A DNA stretch of 19,496 nucleotides. It comes from DASPWV01 sp046727855 (GTDB taxonomy: Bacteria; Acidobacteriota; Vicinamibacteria; Vicinamibacterales; UBA2999). The stretch covers positions 1-19,496 of the forward strand of contig JBKPDL010000160.1 in the NCBI GenBank assembly GCA_046727855.1, given 5' to 3'. Positions 7,176 to 17,216 of this stretch are shown in pieces (within the stretch, counting starts at the first letter, position 1; every line of letters begins with the position of its first letter). Position numbers and translations under genes: made by a program. The notes below the pieces were generated by a model. The model did not search any database. It was not told the DNA's origin and worked only from the letters and a program-made list of their open reading frames with translations.

Positions 7176-7181
7176 TACAAT
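7176..7181 (+). promoter_or_regulatory. Possible -10 element in the M16/ileS divergent gap
   Basis: TACAAT at 7176-7181 lies 12 bp before the ileS ATG in an AT-rich patch. The opposite strand reads TAATAAT just ahead of the M16 start. No good -35 partner was found. If used, either transcript would have a very short leader. Confidence 0.25.
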
Positions 7182-7193
7182 AGAAAGACTGCC

Positions 7194-9974
7194 ATGGCCG
7201 AGTGGAAGGAGACCTGTAACCTGCCGCGGACGGCTTTCTCGATGAAAGCCAACCTGCACACGGCCGAGCCGGAGGCCATCGCCCGTTGGGATGCTATGGA
7301 CCTCTACGGCCAGCTCCGCCGTGCGCGACATCGGGCCGCGACGTTTATCCTGCATGACGGTCCGCCTTACGCCAACGGCGAGATTCACATCGGCACCGCG
7401 CTCAACAAAGTGCTCAAAGACTTCGTGGTCAAGTCGCGGAGCATGGCGGGCCTCGATGCGCCCTACGTGCCGGGATGGGACTGCCACGGCCTTCCGATCG
7501 AACTGAAGGTTGACCGGCAGCTCGGGCCGAAGAAACGGCAGTTGTCGGTTGCCGATTTTCGCCGCGAATGCCGCGCGTACGCGGCTAAGTACGTGAACAT
7601 CATGCGGATCGACTTCAAACGCCTCGGCGTGTTCGGCGAGTGGTCGAATCCGTATCTGACGATGAGCTACGGCTACCAGGCCGCGATCGTGCGCGCACTC
7701 GGACGATTCGTCGAGCAGGGGATGGTGTACAAAGGCAAGAAGCCTGTGCATTGGTGCATGCATTGCCGCACCGCACTGGCTGAAGCCGAGGTGGAATACG
7801 AGCCACACACCTCGCCCTCGATCTACGTGGAATTTCCGCTCGCCGACGCCAGCCGCGATGAGCTGGCGCGGCGACTGCCGGTGCTCGCCAATCGCAACGT
7901 GTCGGCACTGATCTGGACGACGACGCCTTGGACGATTCCGTCGAACCTGGCCCTCGCCTTTCATCCGGATTTTGAATACGGCGCATATCCAGCTGGCGAT
8001 ACGACGGTTATCGTCGCGAAAGATCTTGCGGAGGCGGTGGCTGCCAAGGTTGGTCGTTCGTTCAGCGCACCGCTGGCGACATTCACCGGGCGCGAGATGG
8101 AGCGGCTCGTGTTCCGCCATCCGCTTTACGATCGCGACTCGCTCGCGGTGCTTGGTGAATACGTGACCCTCGAAACCGGCACCGGTGTGGTGCATACCGC
8201 GCCAGGGCACGGCTCGGACGACTATCACACAGGCGTGAAGTACGGGCTCGACATCTACGGGCCGCTGGACGCTGGCGGGCACTTCCTTGACTCAGTGCCG
8301 CTGTTCGCGGGGTTGCAGGTCTTCGAAGCCAATCCGAAAATTGAAGCCGCGCTCGCGGAACGGGGACGGCTGTGGCATCGCGAAAGCTACGAGCACTCGT
8401 ATCCGCATTGCTGGCGCTGCCACAATCCGGTGATCTTCCTGGCCACGTTGCAGTGGTTCATCGCGATGGAAAGCCAGGACCTGCGGCAGCGTGCGCTGAA
8501 GGCGATCGACGACACACGCTGGATTCCAGCGTGGGGACGCGAGCGCATTTACAACATGATCGCGCATCGTCCCGATTGGTGCATCTCGCGTCAGCGTGTG
8601 TGGGGTGTGCCAATTCCGGCGGTGGACTGCAAGAGCTGCGGGCAGCCTTTGCTGACGAAAGAACTGGTGGAACGGACGGCACGTGTGTTCGAACAGCACG
8701 GCGCCGATGCATGGTACGAGCGGCCGATTGACGAGTTCCTGCCCGCTGGGCTCACGTGCACGGCGTGTGGCGGCCGCGAGTTCGAACGCGAGTCGAACAT
8801 TCTCGACGTGTGGTTCGACTCCGGTTCGAGTCACGAGGCGGTGCTTCCGCGATGGAACGGATTACGCTGGCCGGCAGACTTGTATCTCGAAGGGTCGGAT
8901 CAGCATCGCGGCTGGTTCCATAGCTCGTTGCTCGTTGGACTCGGCACCCGCGGGCGCGCCCCGTTCGATCAAGTGCTGACGCACGGCTTCGTCGTCGACG
9001 AGCACGGCAAGAAAATGTCGAAGTCGCGCGGCAACTCGGTGGCGCCGCAGGAGGTCATGGCACAAAGCGGGGCCGACGTGCTGCGGCTGTGGGTCGCGAT
9101 GGCCGACTATCGCGAAGACATGCGACTCGGGAAGGAAATCCTCGCGCGCGTCGTCGAGGCCTATCGCAAGATCCGCAATGTGCTGCGCGTGCTCGTCGCG
9201 AACTTGTACGACTTCGATGCGAAGACCGACATGGTGGCGCGGGCACGCATGCTCGAGATCGATCGCTGGGCAATGGCGCGCTACTCGGCGGTCGCCGCCA
9301 AAATCGTTCAGGCGTACGAAAATTACGACTATCCGGCTGTGTATCAAGCGGCGAACGCGTTGATCACCGTCGATCTCAGCGCGTTCTACGTGGACGTGAC
9401 CAAGGACCGCATGTACACCTTCGGCGCAAAGTCCGAAGCGCGGCGGTCCGGGCAAACGGCGATGTACCTCATTGCCGACGGCCTGGCACGCCTGCTGGCG
9501 CCGATCCTGCCTTTCACAATGGACGAGCTGTGGCGTAATCTTCCGTCCGAGCGAGAAGCGTCGGTTCATCTGACGGTTTTTCCGTCGGAGTTCTCGATCT
9601 GGCAGGACCAGGAGCTGCTCGACCGGTGGATGCAGTTGATCACGGTCAGAGACCAGGTGAACGTCGCGCTCGAGGAGCGCCGTAAGGACAAGACGATCAC
9701 GTCGAACCTCTCCGCGCGGGTGAGGGTAGTAGCTTCAGGCGATACGGCAAGACTGCTCGTCCGCTACCGTGACGAGCTGCCGGCGCTGTTCGGTGTGTCC
9801 GACGTGGTCTTCAGCGAGGCCGCTGAGGGCGATGTGCAGGTTCTCGTCGAGAAAGCCGACGGGATCAAGTGCGAGCGCTGCTGGCGCTACGTGCCGAGTG
9901 TGAACCAGACGCCCGAGTTCAAAGGATTGTGCGAGCGTTGCGTGGACGCGCTGGCGGAAACGGTTAACCGCTAA
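7194..9974 (+). CDS. ileS: Isoleucyl-tRNA synthetase
   Basis: This class I synthetase charges tRNA-Ile with isoleucine and edits valine. The 926-aa length fits bacterial IleS. The HIGH-type motif is HIGT at residues 65-68, in GPPYANGEIHIGTALNKVLK, and KMSKS is at 607-611. The editing (CP1) domain shows TTPWTIPSNLAL and GTGVVHTAPGHGSDDY. Two Cys pairs in the catalytic insert (CKSC and CTAC) and a C-terminal four-Cys zinc finger (CERC, then CERC) are typical of the bacterial type. The N-terminus EWKETCNLPRTAFSMKANL aligns with the family, which supports the ATG at 7194. lspA begins two bases after its stop, so ileS, lspA and lgt probably form an operon, as ileS-lspA do in many bacteria. Confidence 0.97.
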   Translation: MAEWKETCNLPRTAFSMKANLHTAEPEAIARWDAMDLYGQLRRARHRAATFILHDGPPYANGEIHIGTALNKVLKDFVVKSRSMAGLDAPYVPGWDCHGLPIELKVDRQLGPKKRQLSVADFRRECRAYAAKYVNIMRIDFKRLGVFGEWSNPYLTMSYGYQAAIVRALGRFVEQGMVYKGKKPVHWCMHCRTALAEAEVEYEPHTSPSIYVEFPLADASRDELARRLPVLANRNVSALIWTTTPWTIPSNLALAFHPDFEYGAYPAGDTTVIVAKDLAEAVAAKVGRSFSAPLATFTGREMERLVFRHPLYDRDSLAVLGEYVTLETGTGVVHTAPGHGSDDYHTGVKYGLDIYGPLDAGGHFLDSVPLFAGLQVFEANPKIEAALAERGRLWHRESYEHSYPHCWRCHNPVIFLATLQWFIAMESQDLRQRALKAIDDTRWIPAWGRERIYNMIAHRPDWCISRQRVWGVPIPAVDCKSCGQPLLTKELVERTARVFEQHGADAWYERPIDEFLPAGLTCTACGGREFERESNILDVWFDSGSSHEAVLPRWNGLRWPADLYLEGSDQHRGWFHSSLLVGLGTRGRAPFDQVLTHGFVVDEHGKKMSKSRGNSVAPQEVMAQSGADVLRLWVAMADYREDMRLGKEILARVVEAYRKIRNVLRVLVANLYDFDAKTDMVARARMLEIDRWAMARYSAVAAKIVQAYENYDYPAVYQAANALITVDLSAFYVDVTKDRMYTFGAKSEARRSGQTAMYLIADGLARLLAPILPFTMDELWRNLPSEREASVHLTVFPSEFSIWQDQELLDRWMQLITVRDQVNVALEERRKDKTITSNLSARVRVVASGDTARLLVRYRDELPALFGVSDVVFSEAAEGDVQVLVEKADGIKCERCWRYVPSVNQTPEFKGLCERCVDALAETVNR

Positions 9975-9977
9975 CCG
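9961..9977 (+). other. Small hairpin spanning the ileS stop and lspA start
   Basis: CGGTTA (9961-9966) and TAACCG (9972-9977) form a 6-bp stem with a 5-nt loop. It covers the ileS stop codon and ends on the first base of the lspA GTG start, so it could dampen or couple lspA translation (inference). The 12-mer CGGTTAACCGCT here recurs at 17017-17028. Confidence 0.4.
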
Positions 9978-10480
9978 TGACCTCGCCAGCGGTGTCGCGC
10001 CGTCTCGAACTGATTCTCGTCGCGGGCATCGTCGTTACGGATCAGATGACCAAGGCGCTCGTGCGCCCCGCGCTCGCGCTGCACGACAGCGTGGAAGTGA
10101 TTCCCGGGTTCCTGAACTTGACGCGCGTTCACAACACGGGCGCCGCCTTTGGAATGTTGAACAGCGTGGACTTTCCGTTTAAGACCGTGGTGCTCACCGT
10201 GGTTGCCACGCTCGCGTTGGCGGGGGTGGCTTGGTATGCGGCGACGGTGCCGCAAAACGATCGGCTGGCGCGCATTGGCGTCGCCAGCATTCTCGGCGGC
10301 GCGATCGGCAACCTGATCGATCGCGCCACCGTGGGTTACGTGCTCGATTACGTGGACGCCTATTTCAGGGGCTGGCACTTCTGGGCCTTCAATGTCGCCG
10401 ATGCCGCCATCTCGATAGGCGTGGTGCTGATGATTCTCGATCTCCTGGGGCTCGGACGCCGTGCATCCAATCCTGTTTAA
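9977..10480 (+). CDS. lspA: Lipoprotein signal peptidase (signal peptidase II)
   Basis: This inner-membrane aspartyl protease removes signal peptides from prolipoproteins after Lgt has lipidated the lipobox cysteine. The 167-aa protein has four predicted membrane segments. The conserved blocks are TDQMTK (residues 21-26), VHNTGAAFG (51-59), GNLIDR with catalytic D115, and FNVADAAI with catalytic D142. The start is GTG at 9977, two bases after the ileS stop. A second in-frame GTG at 9992 is possible, and no strong Shine-Dalgarno decides. Its 3' end overlaps lgt by 20 bp, placing two consecutive steps of lipoprotein maturation side by side. Confidence 0.96.
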   Translation: MTSPAVSRRLELILVAGIVVTDQMTKALVRPALALHDSVEVIPGFLNLTRVHNTGAAFGMLNSVDFPFKTVVLTVVATLALAGVAWYAATVPQNDRLARIGVASILGGAIGNLIDRATVGYVLDYVDAYFRGWHFWAFNVADAAISIGVVLMILDLLGLGRRASNPV

Positions 10481-11282
10481 TCTCGGACCGGTCACGATCT
10501 ACACCTACGGCGTCCTGCTCGCCGCCGCGTATCTGCTCGGCCTCTGGCTGGCGGCGCGGCGCGCGCGACAGGCGGGGCTCGACGGCAGCAAGGTCCTCGA
10601 CCTCGGCATCTGGGTCATCATCGCGGCGCTCGTCGGCGCAAAGGCGCTGCTCTTCATTGTTGATTTCAGGCACTTCACCAGCAGCTGGCAGGAGTTCACC
10701 ACGCTCCTCCGGTCGGGCGGCGTGTTCTACGGTGGTCTGATCGCCGCCGTCGTGGTGTGCATCTACCAGCTTCGCAAGCACAAGCTGCCCTTGTGGACCT
10801 CGGGCGATCTCTTCGCGCCCGGGATAGCGCTCGGCTACATGGTCGGACGGCTCGGATGTCTGGCGGCGGGATGCTGTTATGGCAAACCGACGAATGTGCC
10901 GTGGGCGATCACCTTCACGAACCCGGCGGCAGCGGCGAATGTCGGCACGCCGCTGCACGTGCCGCTGCATCCGACGCAGCTTTACGAATCCGCGGCAGGG
11001 CTGCTGATCCTGCTGGTGCTGCTGCTTGTAGAACGCCGGGGACGCGCGTTCCCGGGACGGACGTTCTGGCTCTTCGTGCTGCTCTACTCGATCTCGCGCT
11101 TTGTCATCGAGTTCTTCCGGGGCGACGATCGCGGTATCGTTTTCAATGTGCTCTCGACGTCGCAGTTCATCTCGCTGGTGCTGGCGCCGCTGAGCATCGT
11201 CATGCTCTGGTATTTGAGCCGGCCGGCGCAGCCGCCGGCGGCGGAGACGCCCGCTCGGCCGCGGAAACCACGCTTTGCCTAA
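10461..11282 (+). CDS. lgt: Prolipoprotein diacylglyceryl transferase
   Basis: Lgt transfers diacylglycerol from phosphatidylglycerol to the lipobox cysteine of prolipoproteins at the inner membrane. The 273-aa protein is polytopic. Recognisable blocks are PILFNLGPVTIYTYGVLL at the N-terminus, GGVFYGG (86-92), the signature region GRLGCLAAGCCYG (129-141) with the essential-type arginine R130, HPTQLYES (170-177) and RFVIEFFRGD. The signature differs from the enterobacterial GRIGNFINGE by having Cys and Ala in place of Asn and Glu positions, a variant I associate with some deltaproteobacterial and acidobacterial homologues. The residue matching E. coli H103 is Y90. It starts at GTG 10461, inside the end of lspA. 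The tail is Pro/Ala/Arg-rich and cytoplasmic. Confidence 0.94.
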   Translation: MHPILFNLGPVTIYTYGVLLAAAYLLGLWLAARRARQAGLDGSKVLDLGIWVIIAALVGAKALLFIVDFRHFTSSWQEFTTLLRSGGVFYGGLIAAVVVCIYQLRKHKLPLWTSGDLFAPGIALGYMVGRLGCLAAGCCYGKPTNVPWAITFTNPAAAANVGTPLHVPLHPTQLYESAAGLLILLVLLLVERRGRAFPGRTFWLFVLLYSISRFVIEFFRGDDRGIVFNVLSTSQFISLVLAPLSIVMLWYLSRPAQPPAAETPARPRKPRFA

Positions 11283-11337
11283 GTGCGCCACGATCAAAAT
11301 GAAATCTGATCCCGTCCAGTCCCTGTAATCACGCGCA

Positions 11338-12339
11338 GTGCCGGCACTGACAGTCATCGTCCAGCGCGAACGAGACGGCACACGGCTCGACAAGGTGCTG
11401 GCGGAAGAACTCTCTGGACAATCGCGATCGCAAATCCAGCGGCTGATCGAAGACGGCCACGTCAGCCTCCCTCGAGTGAAGCGGGTCAAATCCAACACTG
11501 TCGTGCGCGACGGAGATGTCGTCAGCATCGACATGCCGGCACCGGTCGAATCCGAAGTCACTGCCGAGGCGCTTCCGCTCGAGGTCCTGTACCAGGACAG
11601 CGATGTCGTCGTCATCAACAAACCGGCAGGCATGGTGGTTCATCCTGGGGCCGGTCACGACAGCGGCACGTTAGTCAATGCACTGCTGCATCACGTCACC
11701 GACTTGAGCGGTATTGGCGGCGAGCTCCGCCCCGGCATCGTGCATCGGCTCGATAAGGGAACGTCCGGCGTGATGGTCGTGGCCAAAAACGACACCGCAC
11801 ATCAGGAACTGGCGCGACAGTTTCACGATCGAGAGATCGACAAACAGTACATCGCGCTCGTGTGGGGGCTCGTGCAACAGCGCAAGCGAATCGACATTCC
11901 AATCGGCCGCGACCCGGTGCATCGCGAGAAGATCTCCACGCGCGCCCGCCGCGCGCGAACGGCGGTCACCCGGGTCACCTGGGCGCGCCACATCCCCGGC
12001 GCGTCGCTGCTGCGGGTGGCCATCGCGACCGGACGAACGCACCAGATTCGGGTGCATCTCAGCGCTATCGGACACCCGATTATCGGCGACCCGTTCTACG
12101 GCGGCGTGCACCGGCGCGTGCCGCACGATCTACGCGCCGTGCAGCGTTTGGAAAGACCTTTCCTTCACGCCGAGCGGCTCGCCTTTGCGCACCCGCGCAC
12201 CAAGGAGCCGCTCGAGTTCACCGCGCCGCTTGCCGACGATCTGCGGAGCGTACTCGAAGCAATCGAGCCGGCGCTGCTCGAAATGCTCGAACGCTCGGAG
12301 CCGACCGATGCCGAACGAGAGCAAGAAGCCGAAGCTTGA
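11338..12339 (+). CDS. rluD: 23S rRNA pseudouridine synthase, RluD type
   Basis: RluA-family pseudouridine synthases isomerise uridines in rRNA. RluD modifies three positions in helix 69 of 23S rRNA. The 333-aa protein has an N-terminal S4 RNA-binding domain (about residues 15-65, DGTRLDKVLAEELSG onward) and a catalytic domain with HRLDKGTSG at 136-144. The catalytic aspartate is D139, the same number as in E. coli RluD. GRTHQIRVHL and GDPFYGG are further family blocks. The combined S4 and RluA layout favours RluD over RluA, but RluC-type specificity cannot be excluded. It starts at GTG 11338, 55 bp after lgt, and the Nudix gene starts inside its 3' end. Confidence 0.9.
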   Translation: MPALTVIVQRERDGTRLDKVLAEELSGQSRSQIQRLIEDGHVSLPRVKRVKSNTVVRDGDVVSIDMPAPVESEVTAEALPLEVLYQDSDVVVINKPAGMVVHPGAGHDSGTLVNALLHHVTDLSGIGGELRPGIVHRLDKGTSGVMVVAKNDTAHQELARQFHDREIDKQYIALVWGLVQQRKRIDIPIGRDPVHREKISTRARRARTAVTRVTWARHIPGASLLRVAIATGRTHQIRVHLSAIGHPIIGDPFYGGVHRRVPHDLRAVQRLERPFLHAERLAFAHPRTKEPLEFTAPLADDLRSVLEAIEPALLEMLERSEPTDAEREQEAEA

Positions 12340-12847
12340 GGATCGCCGTGTCATTTACGAAGGGCGTATTTTCCGGATCGAGCTCGATCGGGTGGAATTG
12401 CCGTCGGGACGAACGGTCGCGATGGAGCTTGTGCGCCATCCTGGCTCGGTTGTGCTCATCCCGATGCCCGCGCCCGATCGCGTCATCCTGATCCGGCAGT
12501 ATCGATACAGCATCGATCGCTGGATTTGGGAACTGCCGGCAGGCGGCCTCAAGCGTGGTGAAGATCCGGCTCTTGCCGCCGCGCGCGAGTGCGAAGAGGA
12601 AATCGGGCTCGTGCCGCGGAGCGTCCGCCGCATGCGATCGTTTTACCCGACGCCAGGATTCTGCGACGAAGAGATGATTTTCTTTCGCTGCACCGATCTG
12701 CAGCAGCCGGCGGCGGACTCGACGACAGCGAAAGATGAGGACGAAGATCTCGAGCCGCGGATCTTCACGATAGACGAGGCACGACGGCTCGTGGTCGAAG
12801 GCGAGATCGTGGATCTCAAGACAGCTGTAGGTCTAACGCTGATCTAA
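12308..12847 (+). CDS. Nudix hydrolase, probable ADP-ribose pyrophosphatase
   Basis: The 179-aa protein carries a complete Nudix box, GX5EX7REUXEEXGU, at about residues 79-101: GGLKRGE, seven residues, then RECEEEIGL. The neighbouring WELPAGG and YRYSIDRWIWE segments are typical of ADP-ribose pyrophosphatases (NudF-like), which hydrolyse ADP-ribose to AMP and ribose-5-phosphate. Substrate choice is an inference. ATG 12308 was chosen because GGAG lies seven bases upstream and homology begins there. It overlaps rluD by 32 bp in another frame. At the 3' end it also overlaps the convergent deacetylase gene by 32 bp. Confidence 0.9.
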   Translation: MPNESKKPKLEDRRVIYEGRIFRIELDRVELPSGRTVAMELVRHPGSVVLIPMPAPDRVILIRQYRYSIDRWIWELPAGGLKRGEDPALAAARECEEEIGLVPRSVRRMRSFYPTPGFCDEEMIFFRCTDLQQPAADSTTAKDEDEDLEPRIFTIDEARRLVVEGEIVDLKTAVGLTLI

Positions 12848-13718
12848 CGGTTGAGGAATGGATCTCCACGGTGTCGTCCAGCCGTCTGGCATAGCCGCCG
12901 GCGAGCAGCACGACGGCCGGAACCGCATGCGCGCGGCACGCCGCCAGCACCGCGTGATCACGCTCGCGTAAACCTGCCTTGGTCAACGCGAGGCCGCCAA
13001 GCTGATCGTCCTCGTAGGGATCGGCGCCGGCCAGATAGAACGCGACGTCCGGCCGGTGATCGAACACTCTTTCCAGCGCGCCTGCAAGCTTGTCGAGATA
13101 CTCGGCGTCGGCTGTCAGGTCGGCGAGCCCGATATCGAGCGACCCGCGAGGCTTGTACATCGGATAGTTGTGCTGCTGGTGCATCGAGAAGGTGAACACT
13201 CGGGGGTCGTTTTCGAAGATGAACGACGTACCGTTGCCATGATGGACGTCGAGGTCGATCACAGCCGCACGCTCCGCAAGACCGTCACGAAACAGCAGAC
13301 GAATCGCGACAGCCACGTCGTTGAACACGCAGAATCCCTCGCCGTGACTGGGAAACGCGTGGTGCAGCCCGCCACCGAGATGCGCGGCGACAGGCCCGTG
13401 ATCGTGAGCGATCGCGGTCCTGGCGGCGAGAATCGTGCCGCCGGTCATCAACCGGAAGCCTTCGACCACGTCGGGCGTCCAGGGGACCTCCAATAGCGCG
13501 AGTTCCTCGATCGTGAACTCGCCAGTTTTCAGTTTACGGATGTATTGAGGCGTGTGAACGAGCGCGATGTCTTCCCAGGATGCTGGCACCGGCTCTACGA
13601 AGCGAAGACCCGGCAGATTCTCGCGCTTGAGGCGTTCGTAAGTCCGAGAGTACTTGATCGTCGGGAAAACGTGCGTTCCGATGTTGATGTGGTAGTGCGG
13701 CGAAGAGATGACAATCAC
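12816..13718 (-). CDS. Histone deacetylase family protein (class IV/HDAC11-like)
   Basis: This is a zinc-dependent deacetylase of the arginase/deacetylase fold, 300 aa. The catalytic histidine pair is H119-H120 in GGGLHHAFPSHGEGFCVFND. The zinc ligands fit D157 and H159 in DLDVHHGNGT and D233 in GADPYEDDQLGGL. The transition-state tyrosine is Y276 in LLAGGYARR. Segments such as EYLDKLAGALERVFDHRPDV and the short length are closest to the HDAC11-like class. Bacterial substrates may be acetyl-lysines, acetylpolyamines or other acylated molecules, and the sequence does not decide. The start is GTG at 13718 with no Shine-Dalgarno visible. It follows lon on the same strand, separated by 53 bp containing a hairpin, and meets the Nudix gene tail to tail. 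Confidence 0.92.
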   Translation of the reverse strand: MIVISSPHYHINIGTHVFPTIKYSRTYERLKRENLPGLRFVEPVPASWEDIALVHTPQYIRKLKTGEFTIEELALLEVPWTPDVVEGFRLMTGGTILAARTAIAHDHGPVAAHLGGGLHHAFPSHGEGFCVFNDVAVAIRLLFRDGLAERAAVIDLDVHHGNGTSFIFENDPRVFTFSMHQQHNYPMYKPRGSLDIGLADLTADAEYLDKLAGALERVFDHRPDVAFYLAGADPYEDDQLGGLALTKAGLRERDHAVLAACRAHAVPAVVLLAGGYARRLDDTVEIHSSTVRSALDLQLS

Positions 13719-13733
13719 GGTGCGTAAGGAGCG

Positions 13734-13762
13734 ATGGGTGCGATAGATGCTATCGCACCCAT
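13734..13762 (-). terminator. 12-bp perfect hairpin between lon and the deacetylase gene
   Basis: ATGGGTGCGATA (13734-13745) pairs perfectly with TATCGCACCCAT (13751-13762) around a 5-nt loop. It begins about 10 nt after the lon stop. No T-tract follows on the minus strand (the next bases are CGCTCCTTA), so it is not a canonical intrinsic terminator. It may stabilise the lon 3' end, attenuate the deacetylase gene or bind a protein. Confidence 0.55.
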
Positions 13763-13771
13763 GGCACCCGA

Positions 13772-16222
<2,451 letters not shown>

Positions 16223-16246
16223 AATCTTCCTCTTGTGAACTGAGAC

Positions 16247-16285
16247 AAAAAACCCCAGCCGAGCTTTTCGAAACTCAGGCCGGGG
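16247..16285 (-). terminator. Intrinsic terminator downstream of the dksA/traR-like gene
   Basis: On the minus strand CCCCGGCC-T-GAG pairs with CTCGGCTGGGG, giving about 11 pairs with one bulged T and one G-T pair. The loop is TTTCGAAAAG, and TTTTTT follows directly. This is a textbook Rho-independent terminator. It ends only 24 nt before the lon start codon. Confidence 0.85.
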
Positions 16286-16299
16286 CCGGTTAGGAGTGG

Positions 16300-16323
16300 C
16301 AGGCTCCGCACCGGCGGAGCCTG
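16300..16323 (-). other. 10-bp perfect hairpin between dksA and its terminator
   Basis: CAGGCTCCGC (16300-16309) and GCGGAGCCTG (16314-16323) form a perfect stem with a 4-nt loop, about 15 nt after the dksA-like stop codon. It has no T-tract. With the following intrinsic terminator it makes two strong hairpins in tandem. Confidence 0.6.
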
Positions 16324-16338
16324 ATGTAGGACGCCGTG

Positions 16339-16800
16339 TTATCCCTGCATGTCGTAGAACAGGCTGGACGAGCCGCGTCGCTGCTGCAGCATGCGCTCAC
16401 GGTTTGCTGCGTTCTCGCGCGCTTCTTCGCAGTCCTTGCACCGCACCGCGAACGGCAGCGCTCGCAGCCGCGCCTCCGAAATTTCCTCGCCGCATTCGTA
16501 GCAGAACCCGTAACGGCCGGTTTCCAGCCGTGCGAGCGCCTCGTTGATCTTGTTGAGCGTCTCCGCCTTCATCTGGATGAGCGCGAGCTCGATGTCTTCC
16601 TGAATATCGACCTCCGACGTCTCGCCCTGATCCATGACTTCGTGCGGCTTCTCCGCGCCATCAGCGCGGACGCCGCGAATACGCCCCTGCACTTCGTCGG
16701 TGAGCTCGCGCTTCCGCTCCTCGAGCATCCGCTTGAGTTCCTCATACCGCGTTGTTTCAGGTGCTGCGACCGCCGTCGTGCGCTTCGCTGCCTTCGCCAT
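16339..16800 (-). CDS. TraR/DksA family C4 zinc-finger transcription factor
   Basis: The 153-aa protein has an N-terminal coiled-coil region (about residues 18-95) and a C4 zinc finger with C100, C103, C121 and C124, spaced CX2C-X17-CX2C, followed by a C-terminal helix. DksA-type proteins bind in the secondary channel of RNA polymerase and, with ppGpp, reset transcription of rRNA and amino-acid genes. Acidic residues (EVDIQEDIE) lie where the coiled-coil tip is expected, but I could not match the DksA tip aspartates with confidence, so it may be a DksA-like paralogue. AGGA just ahead of the ATG can serve as the ribosome-binding site. It is followed by two hairpins and then lon. Confidence 0.88.
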   Translation of the reverse strand: MAKAAKRTTAVAAPETTRYEELKRMLEERKRELTDEVQGRIRGVRADGAEKPHEVMDQGETSEVDIQEDIELALIQMKAETLNKINEALARLETGRYGFCYECGEEISEARLRALPFAVRCKDCEEARENAANRERMLQQRRGSSSLFYDMQG

Positions 16801-17015
16801 GATTCCTGCCGCTCCTCTCCGCTGTTCCTTCTCTTCTGAAGGAAGATGATGATTGCACGCGCCTATGCAAGGACGGTGCCTATGATGACCGACGTCTCAG
16901 AACGCCGGGAACGAGAATGAATGTCCGACCGCTGAGGCTAGAAAGGATAAGAAGTGCAATCTTGGGGGGGAAGGTGTCGAACGATCGCCACCATTACCCG
17001 CCTTCCCGGCCCTTT

Positions 17016-17027
17016 GCGGTTAACCGC
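17016..17027. repeat. 12-bp perfect palindrome GCGGTTAACCGC
   Basis: The sequence is its own reverse complement and is followed on the + strand by TGTTTTT. It shares the 12-mer CGGTTAACCGCT with the ileS-lspA junction (9961-9972). It could be a dyad protein-binding site or a weak terminator stem. Confidence 0.5.
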
Positions 17028-17200
17028 TGTTTTTGCAAGGCTTTACGCGCCAGTCCACTGCCAGAACTCAACAGCTTCGAACACCGTTCACTGCATTAGA
17101 CGCCGCACAACGGAATTGGGTTCGGTGGACGCACTGTCGCTTTTCGGGGACAGCATGAAACCAAAAAGTGTGCACAAGCACCACGAGATTGGCAACCGAT

Positions 17201-17216
17201 ACACGGCCGGCCGTGT
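17201..17216. repeat. 16-bp perfect palindrome ACACGGCCGGCCGTGT
   Basis: This is a perfect 16-bp dyad with no loop in non-coding sequence. Its symmetry suits a dimeric regulator better than an RNA hairpin, but no cognate regulator is encoded nearby. Confidence 0.55.

Noticed and set aside
7194..7300. T-box or other riboswitch before ileS
   Set aside because: Only 29 bp precede the start codon, with no room for a T-box and no matching conserved sequence.
7146..8282. Minus-strand frame of 378 codons opposite ileS
   Set aside because: ileS motifs are intact on the + strand, and the antisense translation has no recognisable family or ribosome-binding site.
10389..11633. Minus-strand frame of 414 codons opposite lgt and rluD
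   Set aside because: It is low-complexity Arg/Glu/Asp-rich sequence spanning three genuine + strand genes, so it is a GC-rich shadow frame.
16970..17060. Possible tRNA (TCGAAC-like T-arm sequence)
   Set aside because: No acceptor stem, anticodon arm or CCA end can be folded around it on either strand.
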